A program made the position numbers and the translations under genes. A model generated the notes under the pieces. The model was given only the letters and a program-made list of their open reading frames with translations, was not told the origin of the DNA and searched no databases. Shown piece by piece: positions 20,676-31,330 of a stretch of DNA of 64,000 nucleotides. Position 1 is the stretch's first letter. Each line of letters starts with the position of its first letter. The stretch comes from Ypsolopha sequella (lineage: Eukaryota; Arthropoda; Insecta; Lepidoptera; Ypsolophidae): NCBI GenBank assembly GCA_934047225.1, contig OW203986.1:17735221-17799220 (forward strand), written 5' to 3'.

Positions 20676-21878
20676 ATGTCGATCGGAAAGATCAAGGAGT
20701 TCGACCCAAATAAGGGTAATTGGTATTCTTATATTGAACGACTACAATCTTACTTCAAAGTCAATTCAATCAATACACAGATTCAGTTGGAAACCCTTAT
20801 AGCAGTAGTTGGCGATGAATGTTATGAACTCATGACAACCTTGGCTAGCCCCCAAAAGCCAACAGAATTAGGTTTTCAAAACGTAGTTGAGCTAGTAGGA
20901 AAGCACCTCAATCCAAAACCATCGATATTGGCGGAGAGATATCGTTTTCGTCAAAGAATACAAATGGCCGAAGAAACAATTTCACAGTATGTGAAAGAAC
21001 TCAAAGAACTGTCGCGTACTTGCGAATTTAAAGAGAATCTGTCTGAAAATTTAAGAGATCAGTTCGTATGCGGATTAAGAGCAGAAATTGTTAAGCAAAG
21101 GCTATTTTTAGAGGACAATTTATCATTTATTAAAGCTGTAGAAATAGCAAGCGCTCTTAAAGCAGCAGAAAATAATGCTGCTGAAGTGAGTAGAGGTCGC
21201 GGATCTTATGTGAATGACGTACATAAGGTGGCAAACCTAAAGGAAGGGTACGTGCCGAGGCAGATGAAGAAAATTAATGATCCACACCTAACAACTGTGA
21301 AAACTAGCTGCAGCGCTTGCGGAGCTTTGAGTCACATTATAGAAAATTGTTATTTTCGTACACAGAAATGTAGAAAGTGTAATGAAAAGGGCCACATTAG
21401 TAGAGTGTGCCCGCAATGGTTGTCAGGGAATCAACCATCAACTAGCAAATCGGTGACAAATAGAAGAGGACGCAAACGTACCTATTTTGTAACCGAACAG
21501 GATAATGAAGAAGAGGAAGAAAAACAATTACATGACGAACTATATGAAGAATCCGATTCTGATTTTGAAGAGGCTCTCTGCAGAATGGCATTGAGCCAAT
21601 ATAAAGCTGTGAGTTTGCCAATAATTGTAAATGGCAGAGAAATTATTATGGAAATTGACACTGGAGCTGTAAGTTCATTCATTAGTAAGGAGACCTATAG
21701 TGGAAATTTTAGCAATGTGTCATTAAAACCTACTAAGACCATTTTTAAATTATATGATGGCACAAAGGTTAAACCTCTGGGCGTAATTACACCCACCGTA
21801 GAATATAATGGTCATAAAAAGAACCTAGATTTATACGTATTAGAAAAAGGAGATACAAGTCTACTGGGTAGACAGTGA
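20676..21878 (+). CDS. gag-pro: Gag-protease part of the retrotransposon
   Basis: 400 codons. The N-terminal capsid-like region (residues 1-170) matches the general pattern of gypsy Gag. Two CCHC zinc knuckles (C212-C215-H220-C225 and C232-C235-H240-C245) bind RNA for packaging. A basic GRKR stretch and an acidic Glu-rich linker follow. The aspartic protease active site is D328-T329-G330 (EIDTGAVSSF), and the closing flap end is LLGRQ. At the next codon, where relatives have the Trp of LLGRDW, there is TGA (21876-21878). The downstream frame continues uninterrupted into pol in the same phase. The stop may be a point mutation or a readthrough signal. Confidence 0.92.
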   Translation: MSIGKIKEFDPNKGNWYSYIERLQSYFKVNSINTQIQLETLIAVVGDECYELMTTLASPQKPTELGFQNVVELVGKHLNPKPSILAERYRFRQRIQMAEETISQYVKELKELSRTCEFKENLSENLRDQFVCGLRAEIVKQRLFLEDNLSFIKAVEIASALKAAENNAAEVSRGRGSYVNDVHKVANLKEGYVPRQMKKINDPHLTTVKTSCSACGALSHIIENCYFRTQKCRKCNEKGHISRVCPQWLSGNQPSTSKSVTNRRGRKRTYFVTEQDNEEEEEKQLHDELYEESDSDFEEALCRMALSQYKAVSLPIIVNGREIIMEIDTGAVSSFISKETYSGNFSNVSLKPTKTIFKLYDGTKVKPLGVITPTVEYNGHKKNLDLYVLEKGDTSLLGRQ

Positions 21879-24761
21879 TTAGCAGAGCTGGCGATCCGAA
21901 TTCCTTTTATTAAATGTGATAACGACGTGGATCTCAATCAAGTTGCATCCAGTGATAATGATCTGCCAGTTATTCTTGACAGGTATAAGGAAGTCTTTGA
22001 CGGAACACTCGGATGTTATAAGGGGGGCACTGCGACACTACGTGTTCGACCCGAAGCCGTTCCTGTTTTTAGACGTGCACGGCCACTTCCTTTTGCACTG
22101 CGTGAGCGAGTAGATGCAGAGATTGATGCCATGTTACGTGACAAGATAATTGAACCAGTGGACTGCTCTGATTGGGCTACACCATTAGCCCCAGTCAATA
22201 AAAAAGATGGTGGCTTGAGAGTCTGCGCTGACTTTAAGGTAACACTTAATCCAGTATTGATGGTGGATAGGTATCCGTTGCCAAGGGCGGAAGAACTGTT
22301 CGCTTCTTTAGCTGGTCACGAACAGTTTACTAAAATAGATCTGTCACAAGCTTATAATCAAATCTGCCTGTCAGAAGATTCAAAAATGTTCACTGTTATC
22401 AACACACATCGCGGCCTCTTTAAATACAACCGCTTAGTTTTTGGTTTGTCATCCAGCCCAGGAATTTTTAGCAGGATTAGTGAGTCAATCGTTAGAGATA
22501 TTCCTAATGCTAGGACGTTCTTAGATGACATTTTAATCAGCGGTCCTGACCGTGCGTCACATTTAAAGACACTAGAATCAGTCTTAGGCAAATTAAAAGA
22601 CTTAGGGTTAAAGGTAAAACAAAGTAAATGTGAGTTTCTTGCTGACGAAGTCAGTTATTTGGGATACATCATAAGTAAAGATGGTATTCGTGCTGACCCC
22701 AGTAAAATTTTGGCCATTAAAGAAATGCCACAACCCAAAAATGTTCCTGAACTGCGGTCATTCTTGGGTATGGTAAACTTTTACACCAAATTTATCTCAG
22801 ACGCTAGTAGTATTTTACATCCACTACACCGTCTCTTGAAGAAAGGGGAACCCTGGGAATGGAGCAAAGAATGTGCCAATGCCTTTAACCAAATTAAAGC
22901 ATCTCTCATGAGCAACAAAGTCTTAGCCCATTATGACCAAAACCAAGAACTTATTTTGACATGCGACGCAAGTTCACATGGGGTAGCGGGTGTCCTTACA
23001 CAACCCGACAAACAGGGCAAAGAACGTCCTGTAGCCTATGTTTCGCGGAAACTTAATAAAGCAGAGCAGAACTATTCGCAGATCCATAAAGAAGCATTAG
23101 CAATAATCTTTTGCATTCAAAAGTTCCATCAGTACGTTTACGGCAGACATTTTATTTTAAAAACGGATCATAAACCTTTAGTCAGCATTTTTGGACCGTT
23201 AACAGGCGTTCCAAATATGACGTCAAGTAGAATGCAAAGGTGGGCACTAATTCTCTGTGGTTATGATTTTGAGATCCAGTATGTCAACTCAAATGATAAT
23301 TGTGCGGATGCCTTATCACGACTGCCTATAGGCAAAGAAAACGAATTCCAACCCCCGGAGCAGTGCTACTTACATTTTGCATCAAACGCTTTATTAATTG
23401 ACAGCAATGAAATTAAATCAAGGACATCAATCGATCCAATTTTAGGCAGAGTTGTTAGTTATATCAGAGATGGCTGGCCAGAAGAAGTAGTAATTAGAGA
23501 ACTTCAACCATTCTTTCGTAGGAAACAAGAACTATACCTGGAATTAGGATGTGTTATGTGGGGTCATAGAGTAGTGATACCACAATATTGCAGAGAAAAC
23601 GTTCTTGCCGAGCTACAAGAACCCCACATGGGCATTGTAAAAACAAAGGCAATGGCTCGAAGTTATGTTTGGTGGCCCGGTATGGACGAAGCAATAGAAG
23701 CTCTGTGTCGTTCTTGCAGGGCCTGCACAGTCGTTGCTGCTGCTCCACCTGCCAGCGCCCCTGTGCCCTGGCACCGGCCCAGCAAACCATATGAGAGGAT
23801 CCATTTGGACTTTTTAGGTCCAATTGGAGGATATACTTACTTGATTGAAATTGATGCAAGAACCAAATGGATTGAAGTTTTTAACATGTCACGAACTTCA
23901 GCTGCGAGTTTAATCAGGAAACTTCGTGAGTCTTGGTCCAAATGGGGAATTCCAAAGCAAATTGTGTCAGATAACGGTCCTCCCTTTGCAAGCAAGGAGT
24001 TAAACGATTTTTTGACATTAAACGGGGTCCAACACACATTTTCTGCTCCTTACCATCCATCTTCAAATGGTGCCGCTGAAGGAGCTGTCAAATTAATCAA
24101 AGACGTAATCAAAAAGGCACGTTTTGAAAAGGTTGACGTAGATACAGCAATACTTAGGTTCCTATTAAATTATCACAATACACCACACAGTACAACAAGT
24201 GAAAGTCCAGCAAAGATGCTTCAAGGTCGAGAATTACGAACTCGCCTTGATGCGCTCAAACCCGATCAAACCACGAAAGTTATGAACAAATTGTTAGATA
24301 GAGTTGTTCGATCTAACGACACAAATAGAACAGTAAATGTAGGTGATGTAATCAAATATAGAGACTTTAGAGATAACAATTTTAAGTGGTCCGAAGGTAC
24401 AATAGCTAGAAAATTGGGCACATCAGATTACATGGTATTAGGTAAGGACGGATCAACATGTCACAGACACATTGACCAGTTAAAAAAGCAGTTCCAAAAC
24501 CCATGTGTTACTACGAGCGGCCCATTGGTATTTTCTAATAATGGGTCAACACATATTAATGAAACTGAGAGACGCAGTGCAGAGGTGGAAATTAATAGAG
24601 ATGATTCCTTTCCTAGTACGTCGCGGTGTCACCCTGGAATTGAGGCAGAGCAAGCTCAACCCCAACCCAGACTCCCAACAGATGCTGCGGGAGGAGGTGG
24701 TCCTAGTGATGTTCGCAAATCCACTAGAATAAGAAAACCTGTAAAACGATATCTAGAGTGA
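21879..24761 (+). CDS. pol: Pol part: RT, RNase H, integrase
   Basis: In the same frame as gag-pro, after the single TGA. Numbering runs from GTG 21927. Reverse transcriptase has D138 (KIDLSQ) and FLDD at 198-201. RNase H has D347 (LTCDAS), E389 (HKEAL) and D414 (TDHKPL). Integrase has a zinc-binding region with H567, C597 and C600, but Gln564 sits where relatives usually carry the first His. Its catalytic triad is D628, D682 and E718 with the canonical 35-residue spacing. A C-terminal basic end (STRIRKPVKRY) is common in insect gypsy elements. No natural ATG lies near the start, consistent with synthesis as a Gag-Pol fusion. All catalytic residues look intact. Confidence 0.93.
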   Translation, partial: LAELAIRIPFIKCDNDVDLNQVASSDNDLPVILDRYKEVFDGTLGCYKGGTATLRVRPEAVPVFRRARPLPFALRERVDAEIDAMLRDKIIEPVDCSDWATPLAPVNKKDGGLRVCADFKVTLNPVLMVDRYPLPRAEELFASLAGHEQFTKIDLSQAYNQICLSEDSKMFTVINTHRGLFKYNRLVFGLSSSPGIFSRISESIVRDIPNARTFLDDILISGPDRASHLKTLESVLGKLKDLGLKVKQSKCEFLADEVSYLGYIISKDGIRADPSKILAIKEMPQPKNVPELRSFLGMVNFYTKFISDASSILHPLHRLLKKGEPWEWSKECANAFNQIKASLMSNKVLAHYDQNQELILTCDASSHGVAGVLTQPDKQGKERPVAYVSRKLNKAEQNYSQIHKEALAIIFCIQKFHQYVYGRHFILKTDHKPLVSIFGPLTGVPNMTSSRMQRWALILCGYDFEIQYVNSNDNCADALSRLPIGKENEFQPPEQCYLHFASNALLIDSNEIKSRTSIDPILGRVVSYIRDGWPEEVVIRELQPFFRRKQELYLELGCVMWGHRVVIPQYCRENVLAELQEPHMGIVKTKAMARSYVWWPGMDEAIEALCRSCRACTVVAAAPPASAPVPWHRPSKPYERIHLDFLGPIGGYTYLIEIDARTKWIEVFNMSRTSAASLIRKLRESWSKWGIPKQIVSDNGPPFASKELNDFLTLNGVQHTFSAPYHPSSNGAAEGAVKLIKDVIKKARFEKVDVDTAILRFLLNYHNTPHSTTSESPAKMLQGRELRTRLDALKPDQTTKVMNKLLDRVVRSNDTNRTVNVGDVIKYRDFRDNNFKWSEGTIARKLGTSDYMVLGKDGSTCHRHIDQLKKQFQNPCVTTSGPLVFSNNGSTHINETERRSAEVEINRDDSFPSTSRCHPGIEAEQAQPQPRLPTDAAGGGGPSDVRKSTRIRKPVKRYLE

Positions 24762-24860
24762 TTATTCATAATTTATATTCATTGGTGTTTCTTTTTCTGA
24801 TAAGATTTTATTTATCTGAGTATTTTATTTTGTTTCTGTATTATGATTTTAGTGTGAGGG

Positions 24861-24992
24861 TGGAGGATACCCTTATCTAGTTGTCTTTGATATTTATTAT
24901 CTATGCATAATGATTGTGTCAAGTCCGTCACTCATTAAATGAAGTTCTATTACGCATTACGAGTTTATATCATTTTCAGCAGATATATACCA
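24861..24992 (+). repeat. 3' LTR (132 bp)
   Basis: Identical over all 132 positions to the 5' LTR at 20510-20641 and followed by the GTTAC target duplication. Confidence 0.95.
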
Positions 24993-24997
24993 GTTAC

Positions 24998-26320
24998 AAC
25001 GAGAATTTTGTTGAAAAGAGAATCGTCTGGATGACTTGTCAATAAAAAGATACATATATCTACATAATCCTATGCATGGCTCCAGAAATACACTCCTTTT
25101 ATATGAAGAATCAGTTGCGCATTATTCTTAGTAGGTTAAGGGTCAGATGCACAACTTCAAATGACCATTTCAGATTGTGTAACTTAGTCAATTGAATTAA
25201 TAAAAAATATATAGATAGAAGACTTTAGAGTTGATCTAAACATTTAAAAAAAAAACGCAAAAGTTTTAAGTTCGCTCGACACAAAAAAATTACGAAGCTA
25301 CCTCTTAATCTCATGTTTTTCGAGTGTTAAAAGGGGCCTTCCTTATATTGTACAACCTTGAAATTTGTATTAAAACTAAGTGGCCAAAAACTCCGTCTAA
25401 CCATCTTAGAGTATTTTAATGATTTCATCTAGAAACCGAATTACTAAATAGAAACTCAGTTTTTCGTGAAACTAAACGTGAAACTAAAAGGAAACGGAGT
25501 TCAGTTCCAATTGATGCAAAATGAGGTGCTCAATCTGACCTTATATGCACATTTAAATAATTTGGCAAAGTGCGATTAGGACTCGCGCACAAAGGATTCC
25601 GTTCCACCACACAATACGGTTACAGCGCCTGACAAACAATTCGCTACTTCCGTTGAGTACGGAATCGGAACCCCTGTTTATTACATTTTCCTGTAATGTT
25701 TACGTAATCACCATAAATGATAAATGATATTTGTCATATTTTTCGGTCCTCTTGCGTCAGAGGTAAGGCCCACCCCTCTTAATACAATGCTGACAGCGTC
25801 AAAAAAAATCGAGTTTATTTATATTTATAAACATAATGTGCCATCCTTACATGTATTTTTAAAGTAGGGTAGCGACAATAATTAATGAGAATCCTAAAGA
25901 TAATGAGCTCCAGCTTTCCTCCACTGGATCAGTTGTATCAGCATGCCGATACTGCTTAACTCTATTTCAAACAGTATCCTGGCTATACTACGTTTAGCGA
26001 GACGATGCAAACCGAGTCATTCCCCCGACTGACACTTGTCGCCGCGTCAAAGGAAATGCCACCGTCTCGACTCTTGACACAAAACAAAACGACTCTCGTG
26101 ACCTGACCCTCGTACGCATTTTATAACAAAAGTCTGAAGTATTTTTCTAAAATTAAGTATCAAAATACTGAGGGGTAAATGGACCGCTTTGCATCGTCTT
26201 GTTAAATACAGTGTAGGCCGACTGAGTGGAGGAAGTGCACAATACTCACGATCGATCGTGGAGAGTCCGTGTTGGACCATCAATCACTCCCACTTTATCA
26301 AAGATATATGAATCTATGTA
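24998..26320. other. Gene-free stretch with GGTTCCGT fragment
   Basis: At 25572-25690 the minus strand carries the end of the GGTTCCGT/GTCT repeat (gtattgtgtggtggaacgga, then tttgtgcgcgagtcctaatc). The rest has no recognised feature; the frame at 26047-26283 is unsupported. Confidence 0.5.
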
Positions 26321-26324
26321 TATT

Positions 26325-26490
26325 AACATAACGTTCATATCAGTTCGCACTGCATTACAACGTTGCTGGGTCTCCGGATAGCGCAAACTAGGAGAAAATA
26401 ATACTTTTCACATCGATCCGAATGGGCGGAAAAAGAATTCCAGAAATAATTTTTCTAAGCAATATTTTCCTTTTATTTTAGTATTTTACC
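26325..26490 (+). repeat. Dispersed repeat D, copy 1
   Basis: aacgttcatatcagttcgca through gcgcaaactaggagaaaata and taagcaatattttcc is shared with 53565-53745 and, partly, 60379-60510. The three copies are diverged but colinear. Non-coding and unclassified. Confidence 0.65.
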
Positions 26491-29400
26491 ATTGTTATTA
26501 ATTATAATTATTATAAGTTAAATGAAGGCCTAAAGTTAGAACAGCCTTCGCAGTTAAGTTTGGACAATTCATTTGCTCCCACATATATAACTCGGTTCTA
26601 AATTGTTGTTCCATAGCAGAAGCAAAATCCAAGGTAGCCGATTGGTTGTTTACTTTAAATTATGACAAGACAGAATCTTTACTCTATAATGAGTTTGTCT
26701 TAGATAACTTTAAATGATGTAGTGTTTAATGATTTATTCTAAGTATGTTCTCGTGTTTGTTTATTAGTTTTATTTAGATATATATTTGTAGTAATGATAC
26801 CCTTTGTCACAGCAACATATTTTTGGTACTCCGCGTTACTGACCTGGCCGAGTTTGCGGACCTCTGTTCAAATTGTGTGTGTTTTTATTTCTGTGCAGTG
26901 TATGTATAAACTTTTGTCGAAGCAATAAAACTTTTTTACTTTACTTTACTTTAAGTTTATGTTGATTTATTTATTTATATTATGTATAAATCCTATATAT
27001 TTCCTATCCGTCATAAAATTTCGTATTTTAAGCTCTAAAACGTCCCATTTCATTTAGACTTTTCTTAGAAAAAAACTTCATTTTCTTGAATTTGAAAACA
27101 TTTCGACCCCGCGGTAGTATATCAATATTAGTGTATCAATATTTGAAAAATGTAATATTTTGGTAATCTTGATAAAAACACTTCTACTGTTTCACAATAT
27201 CACTTTTTATTACTCCAATCGGTTTCGCCTTACGGCATTATCAAGAAACACTGTTAAATATTTTGGTATGTACCTAGGATATATACGAGTAGTATAGCAA
27301 TAAAACGAGGATTCAAAATCGCGGTAAAAGGTTACCGCCTAGACAGCTAACGTGTGTTATCTCGTAGACACCGAAGCTTAGCTATAGGGTTCATGTGTTT
27401 CAAACGAACCCTAAAAACTGATTGTGCTAATGTTTATCCCTATATTTTTATGATAATGAGTTGATACCTACCATTATGTGTAATAACTGTACAGCATATA
27501 AGAATAATTCATTATAATAATAATACACTAAAGATAATGGTTTTTAGGGTTCCATAGAATCGGAAACCCTTATAGCGCTCGGTGTCTGCCATCAATCCTT
27601 CCGCGGCTACAAAGGCTGGCCGATTTAATGTTTGATATTTATTATTAGAGAATATTTTTTATTTAGTATAATGATTTAGGGCTTTTTCTTTTGTTTTATT
27701 TTAATTTAGGATTATTTAGTTTTAAATTTAAGTTGCTTTTTTGTAATTTAAGTTGTAATAAATAACTCTTTTAATAATAATGATCCTACAGTTGATATTC
27801 TAAGTATCATATTGTTTCTATTCTAATTAACCATATTCTTGATATTCTAATTAACCGTATTATTGATATTCATATTTATTTAGGTACAGATTTACGGTAG
27901 AACCCAGAAAAAAAATGCGAAACTTCGACATAAATAATACAAAAAAACATGACAAAAAATACGATATGAACCCTCGAAGAGGTGTCACAGGTGTTTCCGA
28001 CTGTAAAATGCAAGTCGCAGTCCACACTCGGACACGTTCCACCGTTTATTACGTCCCAGCTCGATGGGTGCATGTTGAGCCAGTGAGCCATATCAGCGTA
28101 CAGTGCCCGGCAGTAAATAATGCACATCGGCTATCTTCGGCCTCGTAGAGCGCCGTCTCTGTCACCGGACTGTTAGTGCTTCGTGCGACAGAGATGATGC
28201 TATGATACGATGTGCAATATTTACTCCCGAGACCTGTACTTCGGCCACAAATATGAACCCACAGCCTTACGTGTCTACCAGAGCAGGCAGACCGAACACA
28301 AATATGCCCTTACGGGATTTATGACATAGATATAGACATAGGCGTAGGCGTAGACATTCTTTATTGGTTATTTTTAATAACATGCTGCAAAAGTTTCAAA
28401 TAAACTTGCGACCTCAAGATTAGTGGCCCAGATCTCAAACCACTAGACTACAGTGGTGGAGTGACGGAACCCTTATATTGTCTATGACATAAGATTGACA
28501 GACCTACAACGTACCTAAAACGTACGATGTAAATTGTCAAACTTGCTAATCTGCTTTGGCGAATAGCAGTTTGACAATAGAAACCGTACGTTTTAAGTTG
28601 TCAAATGAATACGATTTTCTTACGTAATGCACCCCAGGAAGTTATATTTATTAAATAATATTATGAAAATTATATTTATTAATTTATTTCTCTATGAAGG
28701 CATCAATTACATAAAATATTTATGTTCGTTTGAATAATTTACGTATAAGTATTGCTTTTAGAATAGCCTTCTTCTCGTATATGAAATAGTTGGTTTTACC
28801 TATTTAGGGTTGATGGAAAACCCATTTTTTTCGAATTTCATATAGAAAGCCCAATAAAAAAATAAAAAAATTGGACCACGTCTTCTGGCTTCACAATTGA
28901 TTCAAATTTTACAAAAAAAAAGGGAAAGAAAAAAATAATATTTTGCATGCCGAGTAAAAGAAGATGCTTTTTCTTACCCAAGGAATAAATCCAGTTACAT
29001 TCCGATAACTACATTTTACAATGCCATTTCTTACTTGGTACGTTTTTCTTCTACCTTTCAGGGTCTGGAAAATACGGCATGTTTTCTCCCAAATTTCAAG
29101 TCTTTTATAATGACCTTGCCCCGCGGCGCGTCTTAAAGTGGCCAGTAACTTCTTTTTTTGTTCTCAGGATGCTGGCTGGTGGCGGCGCTATTAACTGACT
29201 AGTATCATTCTGCCAACTACGAGCGAAATAATTTAATGTGTCAAGATAGGTAAACTTCGCGCCTCAAGAAGAATCTAACCGAGTATGAAATGAAATTTCA
29301 TACAATATTTCGTACTTACCTGAGAGTTATTTCGCAACCGGGTTAAGAAAGTTCGATTTTCGAAACTAATATGAGGGATGTAATAGAACTTTTTATCAAA

Positions 29401-29734
29401 AGTAGTAGAAGAAACCTTTTCATGTATTTTTTTAGTTAAAACCTTATGTAAAAAAGGGTTTTTGATCCACCTATATCTATATATCAGACACAGTGAATAG
29501 TTACGAGCTACTTTTTGAGATTAAAGAAAAAAAAAAGCAGGAAAAGCATTTTGTTTTATTTTACAATCTTAAACTTTTAAAATGGCGGTGACGACGATGA
29601 AGAAATATAGCGAGCGTAAAATCATTAGAATATTAAGATATTTTTAACTTGTATTGTCAACTGTTCTCTAGGATCTAGAAATATATTTGTATACAGGACC
29701 TAAAAAATAGAAAGGCCTATTTTATTTGAGGTGG
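26491..29734. other. Gene-free stretch, SINE and LINE debris
   Basis: A LINE-like tail with aataaaac and (TTTAC)n lies at 26925-26955. A minus-strand family B SINE 3' fragment spans about 27965-28090 (acaggtgtttccgactgt ... tattacgtcccagctcgatg). A weak inverted repeat lies at 28508-28610 (ttgtcaaact / agtttgacaa). No gene is seen; the small frames at 27860-28148 lie inside the SINE fragment. Confidence 0.55.
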
Positions 29735-30080
29735 ATATTAACGGATCTCGTTTTCAAACGCACAACTTATGACTGTATTCTTATTTTTAAATAAAAAGTG
29801 TAGAATACATGTGATTTATAGCATCACGCGACAATAGTTTAATTTCATTTAGGATTTTCTAGCAAAGTTTTGTTATTTTATGCATTAATTTGTAAATAAT
29901 CTTGCACAACATCATTTACAAATTATTGCATAAAATAACAACTAATAATAAAAGCCTAATAATAACTATTGTCGCGTTATGCCATAAATCACATTTATTT
30001 TATTTATTTTTTTCAAAAATAGGATAAACAATCAATCAACAATCATAAGTTATGCGTTTGGGAACGAAATCCGTAATATT
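29735..30080. repeat. Foldback element, 346 bp
   Basis: The left end atattaacggatctcgtttt is inverted at the right end (aacgaaatccgtaatatt). Further paired blocks are caaacgcacaact / gttatgcgtttg, acatgtgatttatagcat / gccataaatcacat, and tgttattttatgca / tgcataaaataaca. Non-coding; probably a MITE of unknown family. Confidence 0.75.
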
Positions 30081-30114
30081 GATTCTTTAACAAATTGAAT
30101 TTAAAATTCTAAAA

Positions 30115-30190
30115 AAAAATCGAAACGCGGCCGTACCGAATGTGGACTGCGACTTGCATTTCACAGTTCACACTCGTAACACCTAAACTC
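30115..30190 (+). repeat. SINE family B 3' fragment
   Basis: cgtaccgaatgtggactgcg and atttcacagttcacactcgt match the 3' part of the SINE at 49778-50130 (read on its minus strand). Confidence 0.6.
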
Positions 30191-30424
30191 AAAAATTAAT
30201 AAAAAAAAAGAACGTGTTAAGATTATTTTGGAATCATAAGGAGTAATTTAGTTAATTAATTAATATTTGGCTAAAGTACTATTCAAGTAATAACTCGTAT
30301 TTTTTACATCAGTTATTTATTACGTATTTTCTGAAATGTGAACAAATACACATCGTTAGCCTGCGTGACTGTACAAACTCTCTTTTTGTTCAAAAGTAAA
30401 CAACTTTTAACACTTTGAGTAGAC

Positions 30425-30430
30425 TTTATT
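30425..30430 (-). terminator. Poly(A) signal of the SDR gene
   Basis: AATAAA on the minus strand, 60 bases after the TAA stop of the SDR gene, within an AT-rich 3' UTR. The position fits normal cleavage about 15-25 bases further on. Confidence 0.6.
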
Positions 30431-30490
30431 AATATGTAAAAAAAATATAAAATAATAAAATTTGTAAATTTATAAAACCATCACAAGAAT

Positions 30491-31252
30491 TTATTTGATT
30501 AAACATCCGTTATCAACGACCCAGCTTGCACCAGTGACACCTCTCGCTCTATCGCTTGCCAAAAACAATATCACGTCTACAATCTCTTCAGATTCTGACA
30601 CCCTGTTTAGAGCAGTATGACCTGCAATTTTTTCAAGAAATTCATTTGGTTCTTGTATTCCCATGTTCTCAAAAAAATCGGTCTGGACAGGTCCAGGATT
30701 GACAGTATTGACTCGAACTCCTTTAGGAGCCAGCTCATGTGCAATACATCTTGAGAAGTGATCTAACCCAGCTTTGGAAGTACAGTAAGCCCAAAATCCC
30801 GGCTCAATCGCTGTACATAGTGCAGCCACACTAGAGATGTTTACAACATTTCCCTTGGTTTTGATCAGATAAGGCATGGCCAAGTGAGTTAAATACACGA
30901 TCGAACGTAAATTTAGCGAATGTACAGCGTCGAAAACTTTTACACTATCTTCATTTCCGAAAGGAGTTGTGTTTGCAAATCCTGCATTGTTGATCAAGAC
31001 GTCAAGTTTTCCAAATTTCTTGATTGTTTGTTCGATAACCTTTTTCACATCGGTGTCTTTGACGAGATCGGCGTTGATAACGAGTGGCTTCTTACCAACT
31101 TTCTCGCATTGTGCAGTGACCTTATCTAGTTTTAGCTGGTTCCTTGCCACCATCACAACATCAGCCCCTTGTTTCGTCAGCTCCACAGCCGCGACTGCTC
31201 CTATGCCAGAACTGCCACCAGTAACAATTACTACTTTATTTTTCAAAGACAT
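30491..31252 (-). CDS. Classical short-chain dehydrogenase/reductase (SDR)
   Basis: 253 codons in one exon, the usual length for classical SDRs. NAD(P)-dependent oxidoreductase with a Rossmann fold: cofactor loop TGGSSGIG at residues 11-18, NNAG at 88-91, structural Asn114, catalytic Ser140/141 and Y156-C-T-S-K160. PGPVQT at 186-191 follows the active site. Arg37 just after strand beta-2 suggests NADP(H) preference. No signal peptide or membrane segment is seen, so it is probably cytosolic. The overall pattern resembles the FabG-like SDRs that are multicopy in insects; the substrate cannot be told from sequence. ATG 31252 is the first in frame, with a TATA box 67 bp upstream. No gene lies within several kilobases on either side. 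The frame is fully intact, so it is likely functional. Confidence 0.93.
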   Translation of the reverse strand: MSLKNKVVIVTGGSSGIGAVAAVELTKQGADVVMVARNQLKLDKVTAQCEKVGKKPLVINADLVKDTDVKKVIEQTIKKFGKLDVLINNAGFANTTPFGNEDSVKVFDAVHSLNLRSIVYLTHLAMPYLIKTKGNVVNISSVAALCTAIEPGFWAYCTSKAGLDHFSRCIAHELAPKGVRVNTVNPGPVQTDFFENMGIQEPNEFLEKIAGHTALNRVSESEEIVDVILFLASDRARGVTGASWVVDNGCLIK

Positions 31253-31318
31253 ATTTTTTCAAACAAATCGTATCAAAAGCAACAAGTTTGTGACGGTGAA
31301 GCAGTGTTGACGTGATTA

Positions 31319-31326
31319 TTTATATA
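31319..31326 (-). promoter_or_regulatory. TATA box of the SDR gene
   Basis: TATATAAA on the minus strand, 67 bp upstream of the ATG, predicts transcription start near 31290-31297 and a 5' UTR of about 40 bases. The surrounding sequence (gcgtttatataaataatc) is a textbook core-promoter context. Confidence 0.65.
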
Positions 31327-31330
31327 AACG

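Larger units (their letters stand above)
20505..24997 (+). mobile_element. Complete Ty3/gypsy (mag/K02A2.6-like) LTR retrotransposon
   Basis: The element spans 20510-24992 (4,483 bp) with identical 132-bp LTRs (TGGAGG...TACCA) and a perfect 5-bp target duplication GTTAC at 20505-20509 and 24993-24997. The primer-binding site tggcgacgag (20643-20652) is complementary to the 3' end typical of animal tRNA-Ser including CCA. A purine-rich agtgtgaggg lies directly before the 3' LTR. The coding order gag, protease, RT, RNase H, integrase marks the Ty3/gypsy (Metaviridae) group. The short LTRs and tRNA-Ser primer suggest the mag lineage. Identical LTRs indicate a recent insertion. Confidence 0.95.

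Noticed and set aside
20510..24992. An infectious endogenous retrovirus with an env gene
   Set aside because: No open frame follows pol before the 3' LTR at 24861, so this is an env-less gypsy-type retrotransposon.
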